From Acholoe squamosa (lineage: Eukaryota; Annelida; Polychaeta; Phyllodocida; Polynoidae), in NCBI GenBank assembly GCA_949317995.1, contig OX439040.1, positions 22,191,830-22,255,829 on the forward strand: a stretch of DNA of 64,000 nucleotides, given 5' to 3'. The notes below the pieces were generated by a model that searched no databases, was not told the origin of the DNA, and was given only the letters and a program-made list of their open reading frames with translations. The number at the start of each line of letters is the position of its first letter. The stretch's first letter is position 1. Shown here piece after piece: positions 41,408 through 56,400 of this stretch. The position numbers were made by a program, and so were the translations under genes.

Positions 41408-44400
41408 CTGAAAGACGATGTGGATATAGGTAGGGGTTAAGAATAAGTCACTGGAGAAGGCTTGAGGTAATTAGGCAATAGCTGAGAAGCCACTTACTGC
41501 TTATGGTGGACACAGAAATTGGGTAATCTTACTACATGTATTTCAGTGATTACCGTAATCGCCTGCGTATAAGACACAGTGAACGTATAAGACGCACCTA
41601 GACTTTTAGATATGGTCAAAAAAAATTAATTCATAACTTTTGTTCTATTGAATGTATTTTGAAAATTCAAAAAGCTATGTGTAGCTAAGGCACCCTGGAA
41701 CCTCCTAACCCCCATGTCATATTATGAGTTAAGGGGAGTGTAACATATCAAATAAAAGGTCTTTGGTGTTCTCCTTGCAGATCTAGGGAGCACTAAAACC
41801 TCGCGTATAAGACGCGTCTTATAGGCAAGAGATTACAGTACTTCTTATATGAATTTTGAGATAGAAGTTCTAGTAAGAGCGGGGAATGTGAAATTGCTGT
41901 GAAAAATCAGAGCTGACAGAACAGTGCAGAAGTCAGTATTTTTTTATATTGATTTGTTCCTTTTTCCTTTTTTTTTGTTCTTTTTTTTGTGGGGGGGGGG
42001 ATTTATCTATGTATTTACTTATTTATTTAACGGTCGTCGTATGACTACCGTAGTTTCTATTGAAAGTCGTCTTGATACTTGACAAATCCATCCCCTTATA
42101 TTCAGATCATGAATGAGTACCGGTAGTGAGTAATAGATATTTAACGCCATTTTGACAGCTGAGGTCATATTCAGGGCGCGAAAACTTAACTACGCAGTTT
42201 CAGAGGAATGTGTCTGTGCCCGCGCATATGTGCACCACACACAGCCGAGGGTTAGGAAAGAGGAGATATAGACCATTTTAAGTGGGGTAGGGGAAGCCCG
42301 ACTTTCAGCTCAAGAGCAATCACTTTAAAGGCATATACATGTAGTTTGGAAAATTTGACTGTCCATAGCCTACCTCATTATGTGCGCTGGGTTATGACCC
42401 TGCAGCTTTCTCTTGGCAAAGGCCACCTTTTGCTTAGGGTACCAATTTGTGTCCATTTCTGCATCTGAAAAAGAAAACGTTTATTAAACAGTGTTCCTTT
42501 AACAAGGGATATCAAAATTTTTCATATTAATATTAAGAAATAGCTTTATCATTCAATCAATGGAGCCAGAGTCCGAATGTGGCAGAGATGTATTCTGTTC
42601 AAAGAGTATGGCAAAGTAATACAGTGTGTTTAGTACCTACCTGATTTGATTCCTTGTTTCTTGCTCAGCTTTTCAGCGTTTTGCTGTTGGAATAACAAAT
42701 AAGGAAAGCCATTACTCACTACCTGTGAATATTTCAATAGTTATAAAATAAGCATGTTAGTATACATCTGTTTTACCAGGTTGAAACACTAGGTGGCACT
42801 CCAGTAGCCCCATGGCTTACATGGGCATGTCCAGTAAAGGGCATTATCAGCTCCCAGGGCTCCATAGATTTACCCTTAGTACATAGACACCCCTCAGGAA
42901 AATGTCACTTTGCAATGTAAAATAGGACCCTCAGACTTAGAAATCAAAGCTGCACACAGAGGAATAGTGTGGTCATACTCACTATCAATATTAAAAGAAA
43001 ATGTTTAGCCAAACACAAGGAAACCCATTAAAAACATGTGGGCCGATTACAGGTGCTGGAGTCAAAACCAGCCATGCCCTTATAGAAAGTGACATGGTCG
43101 CCACTAGCGTCATCTGATGTATCACAGCTAATGAAAGGGTTGAATAGGCGGGGTACTTTTATAGTAGAACTTTACTAACCCTTCAAAAGGTCAAGTCCCA
43201 ATTGTGCCTTATAGCATTACTCTCAACTTTAGGTGCCAGTTACCTAGCAGTCTAATGAAGATTCTAAGCTGCCAGTTAAGTGAATGCTCTTAGCTGCCAG
43301 TCTAGTGAATGCTCTTACCTGCCAGCCTATAAATATTCTTACCTGCCAGTCTAGCGAAGGTTCCTTGATAAATACATCCATGGTGGCCAGCAGTAGATGG
43401 CTGTTGTTGCGCAGGGCCCTGAGGGCATGAACCATAGTACCCTCTATGAGGCCTTTCTCACGTAGCGGTAGTAAGAGGTTTCTCAGCTGTCGAGTCAGGC
43501 GTAGCGGCATTAACTCAGGGATTGGCAGGAACTGAAATATAAAACAAGTAAGTGTTGAGTTCATGGTAACATTTTATCTTTGATTGTTTGCCCTGTGAGA
43601 CATAAAGGACGAGTCAAGTCTTGCTTAATCAAAAATCTCCATAGTCTATAATATTTAGGTAAAATATAATATAATTTCTGGTAAAATAAGAAAAGATCAG
43701 GATGCCACCAATGTTGACTTAATTTTTGTCAAAAAAGTAAAATTGATAACATATCCAGGAAATTTGGCCACGTAGAAAGGTGAATACAGCTGTAAGTAAG
43801 TTAGTGTGAGTAAGTACTTGTATATATTCACGAATTGCTGGCAAATGGTGCAGAAGTACTGACATATTTTACTAATTGCTGACAATTCTCATTAATTAAT
43901 AAAAGTGCTGGCAGATCTATAAAGCCTCTGGCAAAAGAATGCATTTTTTTTTTTGTGGGGGACGGGAAGAATAACCCCAACCCCAAAATTATGGAGAAAA
44001 TCTCCTACCCCCACTCCCTAAATGTTAGGTTTTTACTTGTGCTCTAGAAGGATAACAACTTAGATCAAGTTGTCTATAGGAGGCCCGGGGGTGAATGGCC
44101 TCCAACCCCAGAATTATAGAAAAAAAAACTGCCACCCATACTTTAAAATCTACAGTTCTCATTTGTGCTCTAGAAAGGTTTGCAACCTAGATGTAGAGAG
44201 CCTCTGTTAAAAATTCCAAATTTTCTGGGGTGGGGCTCTGGGGTGAATGGCCCCAACCCCAGATTTATGGGGGAAATCTCTGCCCCCACACCCTAAATCT
44301 TGAGTTCTTATTTGTGCCCCTGCAAGGTTTGCAACATAGATCTATAAATCCTCTGGTAAATAATTGTAAATTTTCTGGGGGGGGGGGGGCTCTGGGCTGA

Positions 44401-47400
44401 GTGAACCCAACCACAGAACAATGAGGAAAAAAATCTCCTACTCTCACTTCCTAATCTGTAGTTTTTATTTGTGCTCCTGTGAGGGTTTGTTACCTTGATC
44501 TTTAAAGCCTCTGGTAAAAATTGCAAATTTTTAGGGGGGGGCTCTGGGTGGCCCAACAATGGAATAAAGGGGAACAAATCTACCCCCAGTTCCTAAATCG
44601 GCAGTTTTTATTTGTGCTCCTGCAAGGTTTGTCAACTAGATCTATAAAGCCTCTGGTAACAGTTGCAAATTTTCTGCGGGGAGGGGGGGGCATCAGGGGT
44701 TAATAGCCCCAGCCCTAGAATTATGGGGGGAAAATCTCCTGCCCTCACACCTGAAATCTGTAGTTCTTACCTGTGCTTCTGTAAGGTTTGCAAAGTAGAT
44801 CTGTAAAGCCTCTGGTAAAAATTGCAAATTTTCTGGGGGGGGGGGCTCCGAGGAGAATGGCCCCAACCCCAAAGTTATGGGCAAAATAAAAACACCAATG
44901 CTTTCTTTTCCTATGGAATAAAAATGAAACAACTAAAGGTAGACTCAATATAAGAAATAGACCTGAAAAAAGGAGTAATTGAAGACACTGACACCAAATT
45001 TCATAAAAATATCTTATTCCATTCAGCTTCAGCAAGGTTGAAATCATTGAAAATAGGTGCCTACAAAGACGGTTCAAGTCAAACCAATGAAGTACAATCA
45101 GTAGAATAAAGTGCATTAAACATAATTCTGACTTGACTCGTCAATTAGGACTTATGAACAGATATAGATCTAATGTATTGCTGATTATGAAGTAGGCTTA
45201 CATTATAATTTATTGGACTCTCTTGATTGATTTGATTAACGTCCAAAAGTGGGATCCCCACTTCATGGGACTGCCTCATTAGTTTACAGACATTATATCC
45301 TTTCCTTCTCAGTTTGGACAGGTACTTAAAAGCTGCTTGTCCATACAGCTAGACAGGTATTTGTATGCTGCTTAGCCATTAAAGTGATGACCGCATCTAT
45401 GGATGACTGAATTTATGAGATGAAGGGGAGGGGTGAGGGGGAAAACAGCTACCGGGGCATCATTCCCCTACTCTTCTCGAAGGATAGCATGTGTTCTTTT
45501 AATTGCCTGGTCCCATAGGCAGGGCCAGACAAACCATGGCCTTTGATCACACAGACATAATATACTGATTGGACTCTCTTGAGCTCTTTTGCAATGGATA
45601 TCTAGTGACCTGCGAATAAAGGTTTTTACCTCAAGGATTCTCAAGATCATGACTATATTCATCATAGCACAGACTCTTTCATACTGACGATAATGAAAGT
45701 GCCAAAATTAACCCAGCAGTATTAATGATTTTAAAGATGTCACTGAAGTCCTAAATCCCATCCTGGTATGTTCATCCAAACTATGTCATAACTTACTGTA
45801 GTTGCTGATCCAAAGGCATGTCCAAAGTCGATGCCGACCATACAGCCGGTGACCAGGTCCACCATGAAGTTTGAGGTGTGTCTGTCTCCGATACCGAGCA
45901 GATACTGACAGATGGAAACAAGTGCGTGAGAGACAGCGAAGTTGGATCTCAGCGTGAAGTATGCTTCTCGTGAGGCACTCAGATTTCGGTAGGCTCGTCT
46001 GTGTAGAAATGCATGTAAAAGATTAGATAAACTTGGGTACATTATATTTGAAAATGTTCCTCCTCATGTGGCTTCTCCATATGGATCATAAAAAGTCAGG
46101 GCTGTTATTTCAGCACTTATAAAGACAAGGGCATAGCTACAATATTAGTGACCATGTTGTCACCTTAGACATTTGGACAAAATTGAGTTATCTTCTATTT
46201 TAACATCTACATTTGTACTGATCCTTATCTACCTACCATGAAAAAACTGAAGCTCTGTCTATGATAAGTGTAAGTGTGCCTACAGGCCATAGTGCAATAA
46301 GGCTATTTCTACTTGGTGCTATAGTAATTGGGAAACTTCTTTTGCCTCTCCTGCAAAACTTGAAAAATGCAGTTACGACCTTCTTGCACTAAGGCAAAGA
46401 TGTATCCCTTGATAGTAGACCTTCATTTTACAAGAGGCAGATTGGGTGTTGTTTTGGGATAGCTGTTCTTTGAATGTTTTCTTTTGAAAATAGGAAGATT
46501 GTTTTAGAAACATACCGTGAAAGGTCCCAGGGTACCGATTCCTCCCGCCTGCGGAAAGCTGTCACGACGTCTGACCGACTGTGTGTCTCGTATGACCGGC
46601 AGTAATCTGGGGCATTACTGCCACCCATGAATCTTACATGATCACTTGGAGCCCCTTTCCTGAAGGAGGTAAGAATCAAACAGATTTGAGTGAATTAATA
46701 GTGAATATGGTGAATAGCAAATTCTCTTGGCAAAAATAACAGCAATTCTCTCGTGGGTATAAAATTCAAAGGTGTCTGGGATTTATTTCTTTGCCCCCTT
46801 CCCTGAGGGAAAGTCTTGGGAATTATAAATACCGTATTCGACGTAATTAGCACACATACCCTAAAAAGGCGTACACCCCCTGTTTCCTACCATAATATTT
46901 GCAGTTAGGCTAGGGATTGTAGCAGTATAGATTCACTTGGCACGTTTCCACAGGGGTGGAAGCAGTGGGCATCATGTAGCATTTCACACCTCTAGGTGTT
47001 TAGGCCTATGTAGGTGTGGAGGCTGAACAGAATCACCTCTACACTTGAAGCTTTTTCAGTACGTACACCCCACCATAAAGTGATTAACACATACTACCTT
47101 AATCGCCCGCGTATAAGGCGCACCCCGCATATAAGGCGCACCTAGAGTTTAGAGATTTGACCAGAAAAATAAAAAATTCATAACTTTTGTTCTACTGAAT
47201 GGATTTTGAAAACCTATGTGTTGCATGGACCCCCCAGACCCATATTCAGCTGATGAGGTTATGTGGGAGTGTAATATATCAAAAGGAAGGTCTTGATCTC
47301 CCCCTTGAGGATCCAGGAAGAACTAAAACCTCTCGTATAAGACACGCCTTATACGCGGGAAATTACGGTAGCAAGGATGTGCACTTATTAGAATTAGTTT

Positions 47401-50400
47401 TTGTTTCATTTTAGAGGGAACAGATATTTTTTTTAATGATTACCGTAATCTCCCGCGTAGAAGACGCGTTGCGCGTATAAGACGCACCCCAAACTCAGCA
47501 CATGCATTTTCGCGTATAAGACGCACATTTTAATGCTGATATTTGTAAGAGTAGTACTGTTCTATAGTAAAATTACCCCTCGTATAAGACGCACCCTGAA
47601 CTTCAGAAAATCCTATAAGACTCCCCAGCATTTTGTTTGGCATAGAGGATGCGTCTTATACGCGGGAGTTTACGGTACGTCGAATAAGGTAATGGATTTC
47701 AAGATTTTTAATAACAAGTGGACTTACGGTGAGTCGTAGAAGGTCTTTTCCTGTGGCGTCATGGTACCCTGGAGAAACTCCTTCAGGGGCATCGTCTTCT
47801 TCATCCACTCTATCATTCCAACTCTGTGTAACAAAATATCAATAAAAGAGGAATAAATTAACTTAGCGTGGTCTTTTTCGCTGTCAAAGTGAGCAGTCAT
47901 TCCAAGTATATTCTATGATTCCCTTTCTTGCCAACCCCGGAATTGAGAACCAAGATCTGCAATGGCTCATTTAAGCCCGGGGTCTCAAATGAGGAGGCAT
48001 GTATTTGATGGATTAAGGAAATATTTTGAGTTAGACTCAGCACAGAGTTATTGGAATTAATTAGCTCCCAGGTGCTTAAATTAGTAGAGCAGCAAGTCCT
48101 TCCAAAGAGCCATATTTTAGGAGTTTAATTCGTAAGATTACTGATAGCTATAAGTTGTTTTTTTATGTTGTCCAATGTCTCTGGGTATGGAAAAGTGATG
48201 TTTGACCAATGAAAGCTTGTGCAGTCACTGAGAAATCTGCAATTCTATACAACCATCTCTTGAAATTTAGCCTCGTTTTTTAAGAGCTAAAATACATATT
48301 GATCACCCTGTTCTGACACTAATATTCATCTTACAACAATTCCAAAGGTACCTACCCCCCTAAATTGGACCCAACGATCGCATTGGAGCCAACCATTCGT
48401 TGCTAGGAGAAGCCGTTACCTAGCAACAGCTGATTTTAGCTAGCAATGGACCCTTTCCGAGACAAAGAAAGACCATTCCTAGGAATGACTTACAGAATGG
48501 AGATCATGGATACTGTTTCTCATTTTGTTATTCAGAAGCTCCATCCAATTGTAAAAAAGGCAATATTGTACCAAAATACAGTGTGCTGATCAGAAAATAT
48601 AGAAAAAAAACGATAGTCCTATAGCAAGTATGATGAAAACATGCAACTTCAGCATCATCCTCTATTAGCAAAATATTCTTTACTAGACAATTGTAGTGTG
48701 TCTTATATCCTGAAAATGATGAAATGAGAATACATCTGAGGTTTTACTCTACTTGTGGGGCAGTGATTCCTTAGCAACAAATTTACATAGCAACTTATAC
48801 AGAGGAGCTTGTTCATAGACAAATATATATTATTGTGAAGAGAGTTAACCATCATTAGACTCAATTTATTCAGAACTGAGTAGATCTTGTTAGAAATATC
48901 CCTGGAGTAATAGGAAATGTGTCAGATAGTTGTTCAATACTCAAAGAGTTGGCACTTGCTGAAACCTTGCTAGCTTTTGTTTAGCAAGTGGTGAAACCTT
49001 GCTAGCTATTGTTTAGCAAGTGGCTCACCAACTGACAACTGCTCTACTCAGATATGAAAACATGATTATGGAACCTATCGATTTATAAAGAAAATAAATC
49101 TGAAGTTGTGCTGCCAAAGCCTTATTGCTAGACCTGTTTACATCTTAGCAATTAAATATTTGCTAAGGGGCCATTCAAATATTACGTAACACAGTAGGGG
49201 AGGGGGGGGGTCATGAAGTTTATTACACTTTGTTACAGAGGGAGGGGGGGTCTGCCCAAGTGTTACATGATAAAAATGAGGAATACATCACATGGCTAAA
49301 TTTGACAATTTACAAGCATTTTAATGTGATTTTAGAGATCTTCCTATAATACTTGTTAAATTAAGAAGGATCAAATAATTTTAGGAATATTGATTAGAAG
49401 CCCTATATTGTTACAGGGGGGGAGGGGGTCAAAAAGTGGCCAAAGTTGTGTTACATAACATTGGAACGGCCCTTAAGCAGCATTACTCTAAATTATGTTA
49501 TTTATAATATTATATAGATTTCGATCAGAATTAAATATAATGTGTGATGATTATTCTGTCACAAACCTTCTCTAGAAGTTCTACTAAGGAAACTCTATCT
49601 TAATCTAGCAGCATCAGACACTGTGATTGCATGGATCTCGCAATTGCTATCATCATTCTGTCAATGGTGAATTAGCTGCTTTATAAGATCACTTCTATTG
49701 GCAGAAGTGGACCTTTCAGGAGCCTTACTGGTAGGACTCAGCAATAAGGCCACAAGTACCGGCCATATGATCCAACAAACAGAAAGTGCCTAGCAAACTA
49801 ACCAAAAGACCCTACCTGTGACCATTCTCCTTGCTGGAAGGTCATGTTACAAGACATTAGCTAGGACTTTATTTTAGGTCATAGATATGTTCTTATCTCT
49901 TTCCAGCCAGCTCTATCATTGTTAAAAGTCCCTAAAATACAGCAGATTGAGGTCCCGGGCAAATAAATATTGATACATGGTGTAAGGGTGACCTCAGGAA
50001 TAGAACCAATGTTTGTGAAATGTATACAAAAATGACTAATTTGTAATCTGTATGTAATTTCATTTCATGTGATACCATGATACCTGGCATTACTTATTGA
50101 AAATAATTATTGACGGGGCCCAGAGTAATGTTATTAGATACTTTAAATGCTCTCCTCATAGTGCATTATTGTACTAGCCATATTTGACCTGGTAGTGCAT
50201 TAATGCACTTGCCGTCTGGAAAGAGTTAAAAAGACATAGACCATCTGTCTGTCACCAGTGATCATCATCTACATGATAGAAACATCCATATAACAATTAA
50301 CATTTTATCCAGATATGTTCAAAGTGAAGTGATGAAACTACTATAGCCTATATATTTCAAGGCATTGCCACATGTACATTCATAATATGCTTTAGCATTT

Positions 50401-53400
50401 GAATATTCATTTTTACACTCCACCTTCTCAGTTGGTACACCATTTAGAGAAAATAAGATATAACAATATAACACCATCAACCCTTGTTCCCAATAAATTA
50501 TTCATTAACCCCTTCCATCCCATAAAGCAGGATTTGCATGCAAATCCCATAGAGTAAAGGAAATCCAGGGGTGAAAGGGTTAAAGACCACGAAGCTTAAG
50601 CTCAAGAGAACTTATAATCGAAGAACAATATATTTATTCATCCAGTAACTTGTAGCTAGTTCATATGGACGTGCAATATGCATTATGTCAATATAGGTTG
50701 CTAAGTAAATTTGTTGTTGTTAGGCAATCAGCTACTCTAGGAGTAAAGTGAAAGCCTCAGATGTTTTTAAGGATATAAGACACACTACAATTATCTAGTA
50801 AATAATATTTTTCCAATAGAAGATAATGCTGAAGTTGCATGTTTTCATTATACAAATGGTTAGCTGCAATGTGATCGTTGGGTCCAATCTAGGGGGGGGT
50901 AGGTACCATTGGAATTGTTGTAAGATGAATATTAGTGCCATAACAGGTAGACCAATGTGTATTTTAGCTCTCAAAAAACGAGGCTAAAATTTCAAAAGAT
51001 GGTTGTAAAGAATTGCAGATTTTTCAGTGACTGCACAAGCTTTCATTGGTCAAACATCACTTTTCCATACCCAGAGACATTGGACAACATAAAAAAACAA
51101 CTTATAGCTATGAGTAATCTTACGAATTAAATGACCCCAGAGGGCCCCCTGTGCTGCTCCTCTAAATTGCCCACTACAGTAATAGAAATTATCATACACC
51201 AGAAGCACAAAAGCCAAATGGACAACACAAAATCTTACCTTGAGGTCATTGGGATCACTTGGTACGTCCGTATGGAGTATTTGCGCTGTCTGCAAACAGC
51301 ATCTTGTGTAAAGACCTCGTTCATGATAGCAAAGAGCTGTTCAATACGTTGGTCCTGTCGTAGATCCTCTCCGCCTTTCACTAGGTACAGATATTCCTTC
51401 TCATCATTGCCACGTATGGCTATCCGCTTTGGTTTGCGAATCGAAGACATCACAAGAACCTAGAACCAGATATTACATACAAAATGGTTATTGAATAAAG
51501 CATCTTGACATTAATATCATTTAGGCTTGACTAAGTTCATACTTGTATCACTTGAAATAACCCACCCTCATCTTCGTAATTCCACTTAAGAGAGGCAAGC
51601 AAAATTCTCTGCACCCAACATTAAGCTGAACGTATACGTTGGCTGGTTACCTGCCTGTATATTGTGGGACATGTATACAGGCAGGCCATGCCTAAGAAGC
51701 TGCCAGTTAATCATCCCTTGTTTTCACACTTACATGTATTCACAAGGGGACCCCCTTTCACCCCAAAGGTACACATGTCTCTTCTTTACAGATATTTGGA
51801 TTTATAGATTGTGATTGGAGATCTAAAACTGCCATTTAGTGGAGTTAAAGTGAACCTCTCCCCAGAATCTTGGGAAAATGGCATCTGGCATGGCCTGCAG
51901 GTATATGCCCACAATACCTGCAGGGCACCAGCGTAAAGCTATACAGTACTATTATGTTCTCTGGTTTTACTATAGCCAGACTTCTTTTCAGTCCTCCAAA
52001 AACTCACCCTTTCATCAAAGCTGTTAATCCTGACATGGAACTCAGGTATCGGTTTCTTGTCACCTGTGTATTGACCGGGTAACTCAAGGTCCTGGTCATA
52101 GTTAGCAGCCTGGAAGTCGGCGAGGAACTGGGAGTACTCCTTTAAGGTGCCTGGTGGTTTTAGCGCATTCGCTACAACATCATTCATCTCATTCAGGATA
52201 CTGCGAACTCCTTCCCGAAATATCTAAACAGAGTCCATGTATACACTTGTAGTACAAATTTCTCACAAACGTTCATCTGGTCTGCCATAAAATGACAGCT
52301 ATTATTCTTTTGTCTTTATGATGACTCAATATAGTGCTCTATATAATTCGCTAGTGGTGCATTTATTCATCGTATTGACTCTACTGGAATGATATACTCC
52401 TGAAGTGTCAATGTATGCAGTAAGGCAACTGGCACACCATGTTAAATGACCAATAAATATTTTGGTGCAGTGTCAGTGCCTCATGCCCCTGCCCCCCCTG
52501 AAGACTTATTTCAGAACTTACAAGGAGTATTTCGGTCCATGGTACTTAGAAAAGAATAAGACAATCAAATACTGACCTTTGAAGACATATCAGGAAGTTT
52601 CTTTCCATCCTTTCCGCAGAGTCTTTCAACCTTTGCAGCAAATTTCTAAACAGGGGAAACAAAAATACAAAACTACAGGAAATAATACCCCAGGATATAT
52701 TTGTGTACACTGCTATTATATATTGGGAACTAATTCACTTTAGCAGGCGCTGTAACCTTTTACTTACGCCCAACCCGACCGTAGCCGATGCTACCCCTAA
52801 ACGTGATGCAAGTTGTGCGCCTGCTAAAGTGCATTCTACCCCTATATTGAATAAAGTGACAAAAACACACCTTTTTGAATGACAAAAGAAATGATTAATT
52901 CCTTGGCTATAGGCTTCTCAATGTAACATAGCTTTATTTACCTCAGCAAACTTCCTTCGGTACTTGCCCATGGCGACACGGTCAGGTATCTGTGAAGTAC
53001 TTGAGGCTTGTTGTGTATCGTATAACTCATCCTCCGAGGGCCCGGTACGGTCCATTAGGTCTTTATACATCTGACGGAACTCAGCCATGACCTGCTCGTT
53101 TTTGCGCTGACCTGGCTTAGCAGAAAACATGTGAACGACATCCTCGAACCAGTCCTGTGATGCAATATAATACAAGATGTAATCAGGGATAAAAGCACTC
53201 AAATAAAGTCTGTATAATGTCCAAAGTTAAGACTAAATAGAGGTCCTCTAGGTAAATCAAGGAAAAACCCAAAGATTGTTATCCCCAATTAATCTAATAC
53301 TTGGATTCTTCAGAATCTGCTTAAGTTTACAGTAATGACATACCCTAAATAGTTGGTTAGGTTGTCCAAACTGCTCTAATGCACTGATGAATGTATTGAC

Positions 53401-56400
53401 AAGCTTGTTCTTGGAAAGTATTTGATCCAGTCTGAAAAGAAGAAACAACAGTGGTTTGAAACAAGTTTTAGGGTGCATCCATTCATTATGAAGGACCATG
53501 CTGACCTGTCAAAACTATACAGGACCGACATTCATGTATCATTAACAATGGGTGTAGTCCATTAAACCCAAAGGATTTACATTACTTACTGATCTCTCAT
53601 GTCTTTGCTCTTCTTCCCGACTGACGATGAGTCAAATTCATAGCCATCGTTACTCAGTTTGAACGGGTATATAAGCGCCTGCAACAGAAATGATGTACAT
53701 TACATGTATGGTATTCCAAGCTGGATGTGCATTTAAAAGTTCTTTTCATACTGGTAAAGTTGTAAATGTACATGGATTTTCATCCGAAGATAACTGGAGT
53801 AGGTTTTTATTTCTATTTTATTTCAGGAAGATAATCTGAAAAACCTGCCCATAAGAGAAATTCTTGATTGATTTGTATGTGACTGCAATAAAGAGTACCT
53901 GCTCGGCACAATTACAACAACAGCTCTAAATATTTGAAAAAATGAAACTCAAATCTCCATACTCACATTGGGGTATGTTTTAGCTATGTCCATCAGGATC
54001 TGGTGGACAGCGGGTGACTCGGGTTTGTCGAGTATGGCAGTGAGCTGCGCCACCCACCCAAGGTACATCCAGCAGGGAACCCGCGCTGCCTGAGGTAGAG
54101 AAAGAGGTAAACTTAACTTTTAATTTTCAACAACGCTAGGGGGTATGGACGACCGGTTGGCACGATGCTACCACTCAGAATGACGGTTTGGCCAGGGGCC
54201 TGTGACGTCATTCAGAACACCATTGCTTGGCAACAGTCACAATTGTTACTGTCACTAAGTGACAGTGACAACAGGTATCCTTGGTGCTGGGTACTATGGA
54301 GACCAAGTGTCTAGATAGCTGTTGACACTTTTCAAGAGTAGTTTCATCCCATGGGGACTCATCAGGCATCTGCTTGTGCAAGATTTGTGACAATACAACA
54401 TTGCCAGTGGTCCCAGGCCTAGGGCTTGGTGTTATATACAGAGATGTCAGTTCGATATTTGGCGAAACTCTGAAAATTATTTTTGGGCACTTCAAAAGTG
54501 GGGTTATACCCTAATCAGAGTGACAAATACCTTCAAAATTAATCACTTAGGGTTGGGTGTATCTTTAAGGATTATCAGAATTATAAAATATTCATTTTAA
54601 ATTTTTTTTCTTATTATTTCTGTAGTAAAATATCACCTTTGAAACTCTGAAATCAGAGAAAATCTGAAACTCTGTCATCTCTGTATATAGTAATTGAACA
54701 GTGAATAAGTTCAATGTTCAGTTACCAGTGTAGGTCACTCAGGGTGGACACACTCAATAAGTTTAGTCTTGGACTGAATTTATTTAAAATTGAATTTTTC
54801 CAAGGGTAAAAATTCAGGAGCAAGGAATAACAGGTATCCCGGTAGGTGTTCTGATAAATCTGGAATCATGGGTCCCAAAATTGTTAAAAAACCCCGCTTT
54901 CTTACAGAGACGATCAAAAACTTTTATAAAAAGAAATTTTGACGTGGCCAGGTTGATCGTCTCTGGTGTGCAAGATGCAAAAAAAAACAAACATTTATTT
55001 AAAAAAAAGAAGTAAATTTAACTTTTACTCCGGGCTTTTACTGCTGGTATAGTAGTGCCTAAATGGTCATATCTATTTTGCTGTCTTAAGGGTTGGTTCC
55101 ACTGCGTTGGTCAGGTCTGTTTTTTGCTATGTAAAAATTGGTCGGATGAGCAGCGAATGGACCCAACCGATGCAGTGGAGGGAGCCCTGTATTGAAATTA
55201 TTTAACGCTGGTGAGTATCTCTCTGGCAGTACAAAGGTGTCTAGCCTTATGGAGTGAATTGAACCTCAGTAAATGTCAGTACTGGGTAAAGCATTGTGGA
55301 ATCACTAGTGACATTAAGTTTCATACAGACAAAATTGATACACTCATATAGTACACTGTACTACTGTTCATCAACAGCGAAAAACTAAAGCATAAATCTT
55401 GCTATCTTTAGTTTAGTTGATACACATTATGAGTAATGGTACTTACATCGGCTGTCCGTTTTGTTTAGCTAAGGGATAATTATTCATTATAAAAGTAATG
55501 TTTTTGGGGAATGGGTATATGCTAGGCAGAATTCCTCACCTTTCTTATGAAGACATCGATTGTATCAGTGTATTTCTCCAGAATATGGAGCAGACGAGGG
55601 AAGCGCTGTCTCGCTTCGACCGACCCCAACCGCATAGCAGTAAGGAGTGACGTCACAATGGCCACACGGAAGTTGCCAAATGATGGGCATTTAACATTCT
55701 CATTCTCTTCTGGCGAAAAAGAAAATCCTCAAATAACTTTTTATTTTGATAGATTTTGGTAAAAATTCTGAACAAACAGCGGCTCTCATGAGAGGCCAGT
55801 GGTTTTAAGGTCATACATGTACTGCATGTATCACGAGAAATGAAGGGGTAAAAGATATAAAGGGATATAAAGAGAGAGAGAGAGAGAGAGATTATTTGAA
55901 TTTTTAGTTAAAAAAATAAATTAACGTACCCTCATCTGCCTGTTGGAGGTAGTGGTCACAGTAACGGACGAATGTCATATGTGCGTCATTTACACCGGTG
56001 ACGTCATGTGATGCTCGTTCTGTGTCTGCGCCCTGGTCTGCGATACCCACCGCAGACTTGAGGTGCTGAAAGCCCTTCTCTACTAACCCTGTAATTACCT
56101 GGATGGTAAAACAATAGGATGCTGAATGTTCCAGGACATAATAATAACTTTGATAAGAGAGTTGAGAGGCTGATAGAAAGAGTGTGTGTTCCGAAGGCGG
56201 CCCTTTTTCTCCGCGCCACATAACACTATAGTTCTTGGCTGACTGGAGTATTCAGATTTATTTATATTACTTGCTACCTTGGTGAGGCGGCACTGGTGAT
56301 CAAATTTATGAGGTGCGCTTTAGGCAAGAGATTCACCCCTACAAATTTAGCAGGGCAGGGTTCCCCTTACAGAGTGTGTGAGCTAGGTCTTTGCTGAGCA

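Larger units (their letters stand above)
48125..51130. mobile_element. 3.0-kb foldback transposon in a PRKDC intron
   Basis: The left arm (48129 to about 48835) and right arm (about 50610 to 51126) are long imperfect inverted repeats, from TTCGTAAGATTACT outward to TTAA on both sides. TTAA (48125-48128, 51127-51130) looks like a target duplication, as in piggyBac or Kolobok elements. The left arm carries about 235 bases (about 48395-48630) absent from the right. No open frame, so non-autonomous. It contains a nested G-rich MITE and the tiny TTAA element. It fills most of the intron between exons 19 and 20. Confidence 0.83.

Noticed and set aside
43244-44932. Several 60-123-codon reverse frames in the intron between exons 22 and 23
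   Set aside because: They read through the ~150-bp satellite or extend the true exon into the intron past its GTAAGA donor.
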